Numbered from the stretch's first letter, positions 46,001 through 58,291 are shown. The stretch is 64,000 nt of DNA from Ophiura sarsii (GCA_035610835.1 CM069454.1:682001-746000), one strand, 5' to 3'. Notes: a model not told the origin generated them from the sequence alone. Translations and numbers: made by a program.

Positions 46001-49000
46001 GTCACACAGATTCAGACCAAATTGCCATGATGTTATCTGGGTAAAACAAGTCGCACAGATTCAGACCAAATTGCCATGATCTCATCGAGTATAAAACATG
46101 TTTGTCACACAGATTCAGACCAAATTGCCATGATGTTATCTGGGTAAAACAAGTCACACAGAATCGCACCAAATTGCCATGATCTCATCGGGTATAAAAC
46201 ATGTTTGTCACACAGAATCAGACCAAATTGCCACGATGTTATCTGGGTAAAACAAGTCGCACAGAATCGCACCAAATTGCCATGATCTCATCGGGTATGT
46301 TTGTCACACAGATTCAGACCAAATTACCCTGATGTTATCTGGGTAAAACAAGTCGCACAGAATCGCACCAAATTACCATGATCTCATCGGGTATAAAACA
46401 TGTTTGTCACACAGATTCAGACCAAATTACCATGATGTTATCTGGATAAAACAAGTCGCACAGATTCAGACCAAATTGCCATGATCTCATCGGGTATAAA
46501 ACATGTTTGTCACACAGATTCAGACCAAATTGCCATGATGTTATCTGGGTAAAACAAGTCTCACAGATTCAGACCAAATTGCCATGATCTCATCGGGTAT
46601 AAAACATGTTTGTCACACAGATTCAGACCAAATTGCCATGATGTTATCTGGGTAAAACAAGTCACACAGAATCGCACCAAATTGCCATGATCTCATCGGG
46701 TATAAAACATGTTTGTCACACAGAATCGGACCAAATTGCCATGATGTTATCTGGGTAAAACAAGTCGCACAGAATCGCACCAAATTGCCATGATCTCATC
46801 GGGTATAAAACATGTTTGTCACACAGATTCAGACCAAATTACCCTGATGTTATCTGGGTAAAACAAGTCGCACAGAATCGCACCAAATTGCCATGATCTC
46901 ATCGGGTATAAAACATGTTTGTCACACAGATTCAGACCAAATTGCCATGATGTTATCTGGGTAAAACAAGTCACACAGAATCGCACCAAATTGCCATGAT
47001 CTCATCGGGTATAAAACATGTTTGTCACACAGAATCGGACCAAATTGCCATGATGTTATCTGGGTAAAACAAGTCGCACAGAATCGCACCAAATTGCCAT
47101 GATCTCATCGGGTATAAAACATGTTTGTCACACAGATTCAGACCAAATTGCCATGATGTTATCTGGGTAAAACAAGTCACACAGAATCGCAACAAATTGC
47201 CATGATCTCATCGGGTATAAAACATGTTTGTCACACAGAATCGGACCAAATTGCCATGATGTTATCTGGGTAAAACAAGTCGCACAGAATCGCACCAAAT
47301 TGCCATGATCTTATCGGGTATAAAACATGTTTGTCACACAGATTCAGACCAAATTACCCTGATGTTATCTGGGTAAAACAAGTCGCACAGAATCGCACCA
47401 AATTGCCATGATCTCATCGGGTATAAAACATGTTTGTCACACAGATTCAGACCAAATTACCATGATGTTATCTGGGTAAAACAAGTCGCACAGAATCCCA
47501 CCAAATTGCCATGATCTTATCGGGTATAAAACATGTTTGTCACACAGATTCAGACCAAATTACCCTGATGTTATCTGGGTAAAACAAGTCGCACAGAATC
47601 ACATCAAATTGCCATGATCTCATCGGGTATAAAACATGTTTGTCACACAGATTCAGACCAAATTACCCTGATGTTATCTGGGTAAAACAAGTCGCACAGA
47701 ATCGCACCAAATTACCATGATCTCATCAGGTATAAAACATGTTTGTCACACAGATTCAGACCAAATTGCCATGATGTTATCTGGGTAAAACAAGTCGCAC
47801 AGATTCAGACCAAATTGCCATGATCTCATCGGGTATAAAACATGTTTGTCACACAGATTCAGACCAAATTGCCATGATGTTATCTGGGGAAAAACAAGTC
47901 ACACAGAATCGCACCAAATTGCCATGATCTCATCGGGTATAAAACATGTTTGTCACACAGATTCAGACCAAATTGCCATGATGTTATCTGGGTAAACAAG
48001 TCGCACAGAATCGCACCAAATTGCCATGATCTCATCGGGTATAAAACATGTTTGTCACACAGATTCAGACCAAATTACCCTGATGTTATCTGGCTAAAAC
48101 AAGTCGCATAGAATCGCACCAAATTGCCATGATCTCATCGGGTATAAAACATGTTTGTCACACAGATTCAGACCAAATTACCCTGATGTTATCTGGCTAA
48201 AACAAGTCGCACAGAATCGCACCAAATTACCATGATCTCATCGGGTATAAAACATGTTTGTCGCACAGATTCAGACCAAATTGCCATGATGTTATCTGGG
48301 TAAAACAAGTCGCACAGATTCAGACCAAATTGCCATGATCTCATCGGGTATAAAACATGTTTGTCACACAGATTCAGACCAAATTGCCATGATGTTATCT
48401 GGGTAAAACAAGTCGCACAGATTCAGACCAAATTGCCATGATCTCATCGAGTATACAACATGTTTGTCACACAGATTCAGACCAAATTACCCTGATGTTA
48501 TCTGGGTAAAACAAGTCGCACAGAATCACACCAAATTGCCATGATCTCATCGGGTATAAAACATGTTTGTCACACAGATTCAGACCAAATTACCCTGATG
48601 TTATCTGGCTAAAACAAGTTGCACAGAATCGCACCAAATTACCATGATCTCATCGGGTATAAAACATGTTTGTCACACAGATTCAGACCAAATTGCCATG
48701 ATGTTATCTGGGTAAAACAAGTCGCTCAGATCTCATCGGGTATAAAACATGTTTGTCACACAGATTCAGACCAAATTACCCTGATGTTATCTGGCTAAAA
48801 CAAGTCGCACAGAATCGCACCAAATTACCATGATCTCATCGGGTATAAAACATGTTTGTCGCACAGATTCAGACCAAATTGCCATGATGTTATCTGGGTA
48901 AAACAAGTCGCACAGATTCAGACCAAATTGCCATGATCTCATCGGGTATAAAACATGTTTGTCACACAGATTCAGACCAAATTGCCATGATGTTATCTGG

Positions 49001-52000
49001 GTAAAACAAGTCGCACAGAATCGCACCAAATTACCATGATCTCATCGGGTATAAAACATGTTTGTCGCACAGATTCAGACCAAATTGCCATGATGTTATC
49101 TGGGTAAAACAAGTCGCACAGATTCAGACCAAATTGCCATGATCTCATCGAGTATAAAACATGTTTGTCACACAGATTCAGACCAAATTGCCATGATGTT
49201 ATCTGGGTAAAACAAGTCGCTCAGATCTCATCGGGTATAAAACATGTTTGTCACACAGATTCAGACCAAATTACCCTGATGTTATCTGGCTAAAACAAGT
49301 CGCACAGAATCGCACCAAATTACCATGATCTCATCGGGTATAAAACATGTTTGTCGCACAGATTCAGACCAAATTGCCATGATGTTATCTGGGTAAAACA
49401 AGTCGCACAGATTCAGACCAAATTGCCATGATCTCATCGGGTATAAAACATGTTTGTCACACAGATTCAGACCAAATTGCCATGATGTTATCTGGGTAAA
49501 ACAAGTCGCACAGATTCAGACCAAATTGCCATGATCTCATCAGGTATACAACATGTTTGTCACACAGATTCAGACCAAATTACCCTGATGTTATCTGGGT
49601 AAAACAAGTCGCACAGAATCGCACCAAATTGCCATGATCTCATCGGGTATGTTTGTCACACAGATTCAGACCAAATTACCCTGATGTTATCTGGGTAAAA
49701 CAAGTCGCACAGAATCGCACCAAATTACCATGATCTCATCGGGTATAAAACATGTTTGTCACACAGATTTAGACCAAATTACCATGATGTTATCTGGGTA
49801 AAACAAGTCGCACAGAATCGCACAAAATTGCCATGATCTTATCGGGTATAAAACATGTTTGTCACACAGATTCAGACCAAATTACCCTGATGTTATCTGG
49901 GTAAAACAAGTCGCACAGAATCACACCAAATTGCCATGATCTCATCGGGTATAAAACATGTTTGTCACACAGATTCAGACCAAATTGCCATGATGTTATC
50001 TGGGTAAAACAAGTCGCACAGATTCAGACCAAATTGCCATGATCTCATCGGGTATAAAACATGTTTGTCACACAGATTCAGACCAAATTGTCATGATGTT
50101 ATCTGGGTAAAACAAGTCACACAGAATCGCACCAAATTTCCATGATCTCATCGGGTATAAAACATGTTTGTCACACAGAATCGGACCAAATTGCCACGAT
50201 GTTATCTGGGTAAAACAAGTCGCACAGAATCGCACCAAATTGCCATGATCTCATCGGGTATGTTTGTCACACAGATTCAGACCAAATTACCCTGATGTTA
50301 TCTCGGTAAAACAAGTCGCACAGAATCGCACCAAATTACCATGATCTCATCGGGTATAAAACATGTTTGTCACACAGATTCAGACCAAATTGCCATGATG
50401 TTATCTGGATAAAACAAGTCGCACAGATTCAGACCAAATTGCCATGATCTCATCGGGTATAAAACATGTTTGTCACACAGATTCAGACCAAATTGCCATG
50501 ATGTTATCTGGGTAAAACAAGTCGCACAGATTCAGACTAAATTGCCATGATCTCATCGGGTATAAAACATGTTTGTCACACAGATTCAGACCAAATTACC
50601 CTGATGTTATCTGGGTAAAACAAGTCGCACAGAATCGCACCAAATTGCCATGATCTTATCGGGTATAAAACATGTTTGTCACACAGATTCAGACCAAATT
50701 ACCCTGATGTTATCTGGGTAAAACAAGTCGCACAGAATCACACCAAATTGCCATGATCTCATCGGGTATAAAACATGTTTGTCACACAGATTCAGACCAA
50801 ATTACCCTGATGTTATCTGGGTAAACCAAGTCGCACAGAATCGCACCAAATTACCATGATCTCATCGGGTATAAAACATGTTTGTCACACAGATTCAGAC
50901 CAAATTGCCATGATGTTATCTGGGTAAAACAAGTCGCACAGATTCAGACCAAATTGCCATGATCTCATCGGGTATAAAACATGTTTGTCACACAGATTCA
51001 GACCAAATTGCCATGATGTTATCTGGGTAAAACAAGTCGCACAGATTCAGACCAAATTGCCATGATCTCATCGGGTATAAAACATGTTTGTCACACAGAT
51101 TCAGACCAAATTGCCATGATGTTATCTGGGTAAATCAAGTCACACAGAATCGCACCAAATTGCCATGATCTCATCGGGTATAAAACATGTTTGTCACACA
51201 GATTCAGACCAAATTGCCATGATGTTATCTGGGTAAAACAAGTCGCACAGATTCAGACCAAATTGCCATGATCTCATCGGGTATAAAACATGTTTGTCTC
51301 ACAGATTCAGACCAAATTGCCATGATGTTATCTGGGTAAAACAAGTCACACAGAATCGCACCAAATTGCCATGATCTCATCGGGTATAAAACATGTTTGT
51401 CACACAGAATCGGACCAAATTGCCATGATGTTATCTGGGTAAAACAAGTCGCACAGAATCGCACCAAATTGCCATGATCTCATCGGGTATAAAACATGTT
51501 TGTCACACAGATTCAGACCAAATTACCCTGATGTTATCTGGGTAAAACAAGTCGCACAGAATCGCACCAAATTGCCATGATCTCATCGGGTATAAAACAT
51601 GTTTGTCACACAGATTCAGACCAAATTACCCTGATGTTATCTGGGTAAAACAAGTCGCACAGAATCGCACCAAATTACCATGATCTCATCGGGTATTAAA
51701 CATGTTTGTCACACAGATTCAGACCAAATTGCCATGATGTTATCTGGGTAAAACAAGTCGCACAGATTCAGACCAAATTGCCATGATCTCATCGGGTATA
51801 AAACATGTTTGTCACACAGATTCAGACCAAATTACCCTGATGTTATCTGGGTAAAACAAGTCGCACAGAATCGCACCAAATTACCATGATCTCATTGGGT
51901 ATAAAACATGTTTGTCACACAGATTCAGACCAAATTACCCTGATGTTACCTGGGTAAAACAAGTCGCACAGAATCGCACCAAATTACCATGATCTCATTG

Positions 52001-52680
52001 GGTATAAAACATGTTTGTCACACAGATTCAGACCAAATTGCCATGATGTTATCTGGGTAAAACAAGTCGCACAGAATCGCACCAAATTGCCATGATCTCA
52101 TCGGGTATAAAACATGTTTGTCACACAGATTCAGACCAAATTGCCATGATGTTATCTGGGTAAAACAAGTCACACAGAATCGCACCAAATTGCCATGATC
52201 TCATCGGGTATAAAACATGTTTGTCACATGGATTCAGACCAAATTACCCTGATGTTATCTGGGTAAAACAAGTCGCACATAGTCGGTCCAAATTGCCATG
52301 ATCTCATTCGGGTATGAAATATGTCACACAGATTCAGACCAAATTAACCTGATGTTATAAAACATGTCACACAGAATCGGACCAAATTGCCATGATGTTA
52401 TCTGGGTAAAATAAGTCGCACAGAATCGGACCAAATTAACATGATCTCATCGGGTATAAAACATGTCACACAGATTCAGACCAAGTTACCCTGATGTTAT
52501 CTGGGTAAAACAAGTCGCACAGAATAGGTCAACTTGCCATGATGTTATACAGAATCAGACCAAAAACATGTCACACAGAATCGCACCAAATTGCCATGAT
52601 GTCATCGGGTAAAACATGTCATACAGAATCAGACCAAATTGCCATGATGTCATCGGGTAAAAACATTTCACAGAATCAGT
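43013..52680. repeat. Satellite array, 103-bp dimers (55 + 48 bp)
   Basis: About 9.7 kb of head-to-tail repeats. The core unit is a dimer: a 55-bp monomer ('ataaaacatgtttgtcacac', then 'agattcagaccaaattgcc' and 'atgatgttatctggg') and a related 48-bp monomer ('aaaacaagtcgcacagaatc', 'gcaccaaattgccatgatc', 'tcatcgg'). By length this is roughly 90 dimers. The left edge (43013-43500) and right edge (52290-52680) use shorter monomers lacking the 'tttgt' insertion; the left edge also repeats a block of four monomers with a period near 200 bp. Open frames inside are periodic by-products. Confidence 0.95.
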
Positions 52681-52715
52681 CTGATTATGTTTTTTCATGT
52701 ATTTACTTGATGAAG

Positions 52716-52799
52716 ACATGGCAATTTGGTATGATTCTGTGTGACGGTTTACCCGATGACATCAGGGTAATTTGGTCAGATTCTATGTGACCTGATGAG
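52716..52799. repeat. Inverted satellite monomer pair at the right edge
   Basis: 'catggcaatttggtatgatt', 'ctgtgtgacggtttacccga' and 'catcagggtaatttggtcag' are the reverse complement of the satellite monomers, so two units are inverted relative to the array just beyond its end. Confidence 0.85.
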
Positions 52800-52854
52800 G
52801 TATTCAGCAGTTCTAATTTTCTGATATTTCTATCTTATTTGCTCTATTTTACAG

Positions 52855-52888
52855 ACCATATTGGTGCATCAGCTGCAACATATACCTG
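52855..52888 (+). CDS. Candidate small exon
   Basis: Acceptor after a T-rich tract (ctctattttacAG); possible donor GTGATA at 52889. If entered at phase 1, as left by the exon at 42482, it reads DHIGASAATYT and leaves phase 2, which fits the next candidate exon. The short length makes chance possible. Confidence 0.3.
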
Positions 52889-52946
52889 GTGATATTGCAT
52901 TGTGTGGTCCATGTATGCATTTGAGAGATTCATGAGTTTCTTACAG

Positions 52947-53001
52947 GGGACGAATTCACAACAGAAAGGACCCTGAAGTTTCTGTTATGGAGTCATACAG
53001 A
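52947..53001 (+). CDS. Candidate exon, RIHNRKDPEVSVMESYR
   Basis: Acceptor ttcttacAG and a consensus donor (A|GTAAGT) at 53002. In phase 2 it encodes GRIHNRKDPEVSVMESYR. The RN..PE.S..E.Y pattern recalls the DUF4218-type region of CACTA/EnSpm transposon proteins; this is a weak recollection from a short stretch. Confidence 0.4.
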
Positions 53002-54234
53002 GTAAGTCACCAAACGTATGTCATAATTTTGTGTAGCCTTTGGGTCTATCAGAGTCATAATTTTGATCCAGTGTCCCAAAAGTTTTGATACCCTGTAAAG
53101 CTTTACTTTCTCTGTTAAATGAGTTGATACCAAGCATACAATCACAGCTCTCTGTGTTGCCAAAGTACAGAAGAAAGTATTCTTAACTGTAAAACTGCAA
53201 TTTCATATAAACACGTAGTAATGAGCTTAATGAAGTGAATGGAGCAAAAGAGGCAGTGAAGAGAGAGAAAAAAGGTTTTCCACAATGGTTCTTTTTAATT
53301 TCAGAATGAAAAGTCCTTAATATGAATATTATGCTATCGCTATCAAAGTTGTGCACAAAATTGAATTAGTAAAAGCTTTTTGGCTACACACGCCTTGCCT
53401 CCTGCAAGTTCAACAATTGTACGGTTTTGAGAGTTATGTGACCCAACTTCAGCATGACCTCGAACAAAAATTCAATTTTGGCATCAAACAAGTTACCTCT
53501 ATCCCAAAGGTATCAACACTTTGGGGACACCCTGTACTAAATTTGTTGCTTGCTTAGTGGTTACTTGCAAATTGTCCATGGGCAAATTTCAGCCTTGAAA
53601 AGACAACAAATATTCAAGCAATGATAAGGCAAAAAACCACCCCAAAAACAAGTTTGTTTCCAGTAGTAGTGTGCGCACATTTCACTGAGACGTTTGATTC
53701 TTGCGCATATATATTTTTAACAGAAAAAAACCAGAAACAATTATTGTTAGGGCGCCATCTGTGGCGACTTTTAGTCCAACATGTTTCAAGGTCGCCATTG
53801 GCCACATGCGGCAAACACAATAGTGAAAATCCGTGGCGAAAATCACATTTTAGCGAGCATAAGAGTATCAAAAATGATTTGACTAAATAATTTCAAATGA
53901 ATCGCCACTATGAATTTGAGCAAATAACAACGTTTCACTGTTAAGCCTAGCTACTGGAAACATACTTGTGTTTTTGTGCAATATAAGACCAAACAGATGT
54001 TATGCAATAACTATCTTATTGGGATAATCTGAATGACCATAGTTTAAATGTGTCATAACACTTGATAATTCATATTAAATAATAAATAAGCTTGACTATT
54101 TAGTGCCTGCATGCAGTTTTCTTTAAATTACACATTTATAAAGGCTCATTTGTACCGCTGAAGGCTTAATGTAGTTGACCACATTTTCACAGAAGTAATG
54201 TGTGGATGATTGTATTGTGTTTCTACCATAACAG

Positions 54235-54339
54235 ATATTAGAGCTATGTCAGTTCATGATGATGAAGGGTGTGATATCCTCAGATGGACTATGGAGTTGG
54301 TTGATGGGAATGACGTTCCTCGTCTGGCTAGAACTGGAC
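54235..54339 (+). CDS. Candidate exon of an unidentified gene, 105 nt
   Basis: Acceptor AG at 54233-54234, consensus donor GTAAGT at 54340. A symmetric phase 1-1 exon reading IRAMSVHDDEGCDILRW then TMELVDGNDVPRLARTG. Composition is clearly protein-like. It joins in phase with the 42276-42482 exon and with the exon at 55084. If the two small exons at 52.9 kb are included, a further exon is needed to restore phase. Family unknown. Confidence 0.5.
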
Positions 54340-54444
54340 GTAAGTATATGGGATCATTGTTTACTGAATTACCACTGAAAGATTTGGTATTCTGAATACC
54401 TTATCTGAAGTTTGATAACAGAAGTTAAACTATATACATGTTGT

Positions 54445-54930
54445 TCAACATCAGCGCACGTGCATTGATTGTCTAATTTCTTTCGAAACAACACATACAC
54501 ATTTATTGACCTATAATTCATACATTCTTAGTAGTATTGAATCAATCAGAAAGCAAGAACTAAAATACGCAGAGTGCATTGAAATTGTCTAATGCACTCC
54601 GTGTGTGTGCCGTTAAACACGCTTTGTTTTGATTCGTTTTACAGGAATCGCGGGTTTGCCGATTTTCACTTCAGGTGGTTAGCAATATTGAAAGAGTATT
54701 TTTGGCCTTTTTTACATAAATCACAATTATTATGCTTTAAATTGCGAATTTTGATTTGTATAGTGTCATGTATGAATTTGGTTAATACATGCATGTTTAG
54801 TTTCTCGAAAAAATTATGAAAAATCAATGCACCTGCGCAAATGTTGATATGCTCACAATATAATAGCATGTGCATTGATTTGTCTAATTTCTCTCGAAAC
54901 AACACATACGCATTTATTGACCTATAAGAA
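54445..54930 (-). repeat. Palindromic dispersed repeat, copy 5
   Basis: Long copy in an intron: 'acgtgcattgattgtctaat', 'aatcagaaagcaagaactaa', 'atgcactccgtgtgtg', then 'atgttgatatgctcacaata' and 'cgaaacaacacatacgcatt'. Same family as 36.2 kb. Confidence 0.7.
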
Positions 54931-55083
54931 ACACACAATGTATTTGGAGTGTGTGGTATCAATTACAATCCATGTACATGTATGTAACAGTAAAATATTA
55001 CAATAATGTCTGGGTTGAATGTGAGGATGTTTGGTTTGTGTTGGTCAATGTATTAAATGCCTTTGTTTCTTTTTTCTCAACAG

Positions 55084-55666
55084 GACCATTAGCTGCTCAT
55101 CAACATACACCTCCTGAATCGGAGAGTTTAAAGTCCATGGATATTCATGATGTCGTTACCTGTAACATGAATTCAAAGCAACCAATGTCAACCCACGACA
55201 GAACCAATTCTCTTGTAAAAGAGGCAAAACGCACCGTTTCCTCATTCACTGTGCGTGGTGTAGATGGGAGAAAGCCTCAGTTTGGGCAGATACTCCATTT
55301 TGTCAATATCTTTGATGGCCATACTACTCATAACCTTGCCAAAATAGAGTGGATGCAATGCCTGTCTTAGACATAGACAGCTTGCTATGGAAGGTAAATG
55401 TGGGTACTCCATTAGAAACTAGCTTCGTTTCCGTGAAGCAACTACCACCACCCCTGGTCACTGCAGTTGATGATGCCGTTAAAGCGTCATTTGGATTCTG
55501 GATTTTAATGAGAGTTTTATTTGATTTTAACCCTAAAGCTCCCAGAGTTGGAATCAATGATCAACTGCCTGAGGACAGAATGATGATAGGACAGCAATAC
55601 CTTAACTATATCATCATATTGTTTTTCTCAGCCACTATTATGGTTATATTGCATCCAACATTTTAG
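55084..55666 (+). CDS. Candidate terminal exon with a frame break
   Basis: Acceptor ttttttctcaacAG. In the incoming phase it reads RPLAAHQHTPPESESL, then SSFTVRGVDGRKPQFGQI, then LHFVNIFDGHTTHNLAKI, and stops at 55370. At that point a second frame takes over (DAMPVLDIDSLLWKVNVG, then SFVSVKQLPPPLVTAVDD) and runs to a stop at 55666. The continuity of sense suggests a one-base indel near 55350. The FGQI..F pattern followed by a hydrophobic VSVKQLPPPL block resembles C-terminal regions of transposon-derived animal proteins (KDZ/EnSpm-like), a tentative reading. It may be a pseudogene or hold a sequencing error. Confidence 0.5.
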
Positions 55667-56132
55667 CTGTATAGAGCATCAAGGCCTTGAAACTCCACAT
55701 TTGTATGCCTTGTATAGATAATGTACAGGGTTCTATTGAAGTGGGCTCATTTCATACCGATGGTATTGCCATACACCATAGACATGCTGGAGTTGATCAA
55801 AACCACTAACTGTTGAGGTCACTTTTAACTGGATATGGGGCATTCCACCAGACTGGTAACCTCGCATGTCCCATACGATGATGGGTTCATAAGAATGCAC
55901 ACTACTAAATATAAATAGAGGCCCATAGGGATATGTACAAAATTAGTGATTTCAGAATTGTTCACATGATATCCATAGTGTGCCTGGCGATGGTCATTTG
56001 TTTTAATGATGGGTCTATTTAAGCACTGCCATTAATTTTCAATATCCATGCCTACAATTTTGCGATGCCTTTTATATTGTGTATTTATGAATGTTATTTG
56101 TGTATAAATTGTATGTTATTTAATACCATGTA
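55667..56132. other. No recognised gene
   Basis: AT-rich sequence after the candidate terminal exon; no clear AATAAA signal was found. Confidence 0.4.
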
Positions 56133-56333
56133 GGGTAAAGTCGCCTATTTTCGGTCAGCGCCTATTTTCGGTCACTTCGCCCAAATCAATCGTGTAATAA
56201 AAATGACTTCAACGTTAAAAACTGACGACTAAAAAAACCCTGCATAGTTGATGCCCGGTATTGCTTTTAAAATGGCGATGACCGATGCAATTACACGATT
56301 TTGACCAGTGACCGAAAATAGGCGACTTTACCC
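56133..56333. mobile_element. TA-flanked MITE, 201 bp
   Basis: Inverted ends GGGTAAAGTCGCCTATTTTC and its exact reverse complement, TA on both sides (56131-56132, 56334-56335). The CGCCTATTTTCGGTCA block is doubled at the left end only. No coding capacity; Tc1/mariner-type by its duplication. Confidence 0.87.
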
Positions 56334-56819
56334 TACTTGGTACGTATATCATTGTCCTATATAATACAGTATTCATCATGACTTTTGTAAACGTTATATT
56401 ATATGTGAGCAGTTATAAGAAGATTATCAAATTTTATATTGGTACATCATGGGAGTTACATTTATAGCATCTTCTGAATATTTGAGTAAATGACACTTGA
56501 AGCTACACACTTATGAATTATTGGACTTTAAACCTGATGAAACACACTACTGAAAAGTCAGTAGCCCCATATTCTCTTATTTGAGTATTTTGAAAATTCC
56601 ACTGATTTTGAAACTGGCCACTGTAAACTAAACGGTAAATAAGTCATTGACAAATCAAAAGTGTTGATAAATGCACAATTGCAATTCTGCCTGAGTCAGC
56701 ATTGTGAGTCAGGCAGATTGTAATAATTATGTAAAATGTTTAAAATGGGTCATATTTACTTGTATTAGGCCTATAACAAGCCACATTTCACTTAAAGGTA
56801 TATCTCCAACCTAATTCTA

Positions 56820-56968
56820 TCCAACAGGTGCTGCTCCTGTTGGAATTCACCTGTACTATTCATGGTGCTATTCAACATATCGTCAGCCTGCTTCGTTAAC
56901 TGCCTAACTCACTTTTCCTATTTTTGTTGTTTGAGTTAGGCAATTATCGAAGCAGGCTGACGATATGT
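56820..56968. repeat. Hairpin with 36-bp arms (56875-56968) and a small palindrome
   Basis: The arm starting ACATATCGTCAGCCTGCTTC returns inverted with two mismatches around a loop of about 22 bases; a second palindrome CCAACAGG..CCTGTTGG lies at 56821-56843. Size is compatible with a pre-miRNA-like stem or a small palindromic element. Confidence 0.75.
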
Positions 56969-57401
56969 CAATTGATGCCATAGGTACCTTTTACTTGAGA
57001 AACCTAGTCCATGAGTCCATTCTCTTACCCCCCCCCCCCCCAAAGAAGAAGAATGTTGGGGTTTAGTAAGACAAAACCAGGATAATGAAACCATGTACTG
57101 CAAAAGTGCTACTTTTTTTTTTCGGGATAAAATCAGCAAGCGCGACTGTGCAAATATATTTATTTTTTATGTAGGTCCATGTATGGAAGTGCAAAATCGC
57201 GAAAAATTACACAAACACACATTTCCACTTTTACAGTACATCTAACATTGGTATTGCCACCAAACCAAATAGGGACCTTCTGTGTTTGGGATTAGTGGCC
57301 ATCATGGAGGTATCACAAAAGAGTTTGCAACAGCATTCGAACTCCATATCTCCCCATTCAATTCAATCTGGTGAATGACCCCAAAGTAGTAGTAGTATAT
57401 A
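56969..57401. other. No recognised gene
   Basis: Contains a C14 run (57028-57041) and a T run (57113-57122). Confidence 0.45.
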
Positions 57402-57403
57402 TA

Positions 57404-58048
57404 CACCTAGCACATAAAGTCCCTGACCAGGTGCTTTGAGGTTGACTAATTCAAAATATATAATCGGTACCAAAAATCTGAGATATTCATTAAATGAGCA
57501 AATTTCTTCTCCGCAGTTTGATACCTCATTCAAAAAAAATCGAATGGATACTTTTAAAGTTATGGCGATTTCAATGACCTTGCATGCAACAGAAAAGTTG
57601 CACTAGGTATAGGAATCATTGATTTGTGCGTGATTACTGTCATAACTGTGTGCTATCTGAACGAGACAGATGAATGGGTCTTTAGTGATAACCGCAATGT
57701 GCGGGACAAAGGGTGTATCTGGCTGTGAAGAATACAAGTCTTAGCTGATAAGCTGTGAGTTTTTCAGTGCGTAAATCCATAGACGGGTAAAACATTGATA
57801 TTTACCGTCTATGGTAAATCACACACAAATCAATGATTTCCTATACCTAGTGCAACATTTCTGTTGCATGCACGGTCATTGAAATCGACATAACTTTAAA
57901 AGTATCCATTCGATTTTTTTGAATGAGGTATCAAACTGCGGAGAAGAAATTTGCTCATTTAATGTATATCTCAGATTGTTGGTACCGATCATATATTTTG
58001 AATAAGCCAACCTCAAAGCACCTGGTCAGGGACTTTATGTGCTAGGTG
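57404..58048. mobile_element. TA-flanked foldback element, arms of about 235 bp
   Basis: Left arm 57404-57640 and right arm 57812-58048 are inverted copies with scattered mismatches, starting CACCTAGCACATAAAGTCCC. TA flanks both ends (57402-57403, 58049-58050). The 170-bp centre has a smaller inverted pair ('acgggtaaa' and 'tttaccgtct'). The first six bases (CACCTA) equal those of the 15273-17571 element. Non-autonomous. Confidence 0.87.
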
Positions 58049-58291
58049 TACTAATATTGACATGTGGTTACAGTCATTGATATCCAGTTTAGTTTTTGAA
58101 AATATTTGAAATTTTCATTAATGATAAATTGTATGCCATTGGATTTGCATACATTGTGTTAATAGGACTGTTTTGTTATTGTTTTATTTGCTTGTTTAAT
58201 AAATATTTGTAAGCAATTACAATTGCACCAACTATGGGACTTGTCTTCTCAAATTGTGGTATCTGTGATGAAAATTGAATGAAATTGAAAA

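Noticed and set aside
43674..51467. Open frames within the satellite (for example repeated FCATCFTQITSWQFG-like peptides)
   Set aside because: They follow the repeat period and have no start context or independent composition; satellite translation by-products.
43013..52680. CRISPR-like regular repeats
   Set aside because: There are no unique spacers; monomers are contiguous and the context is eukaryotic.
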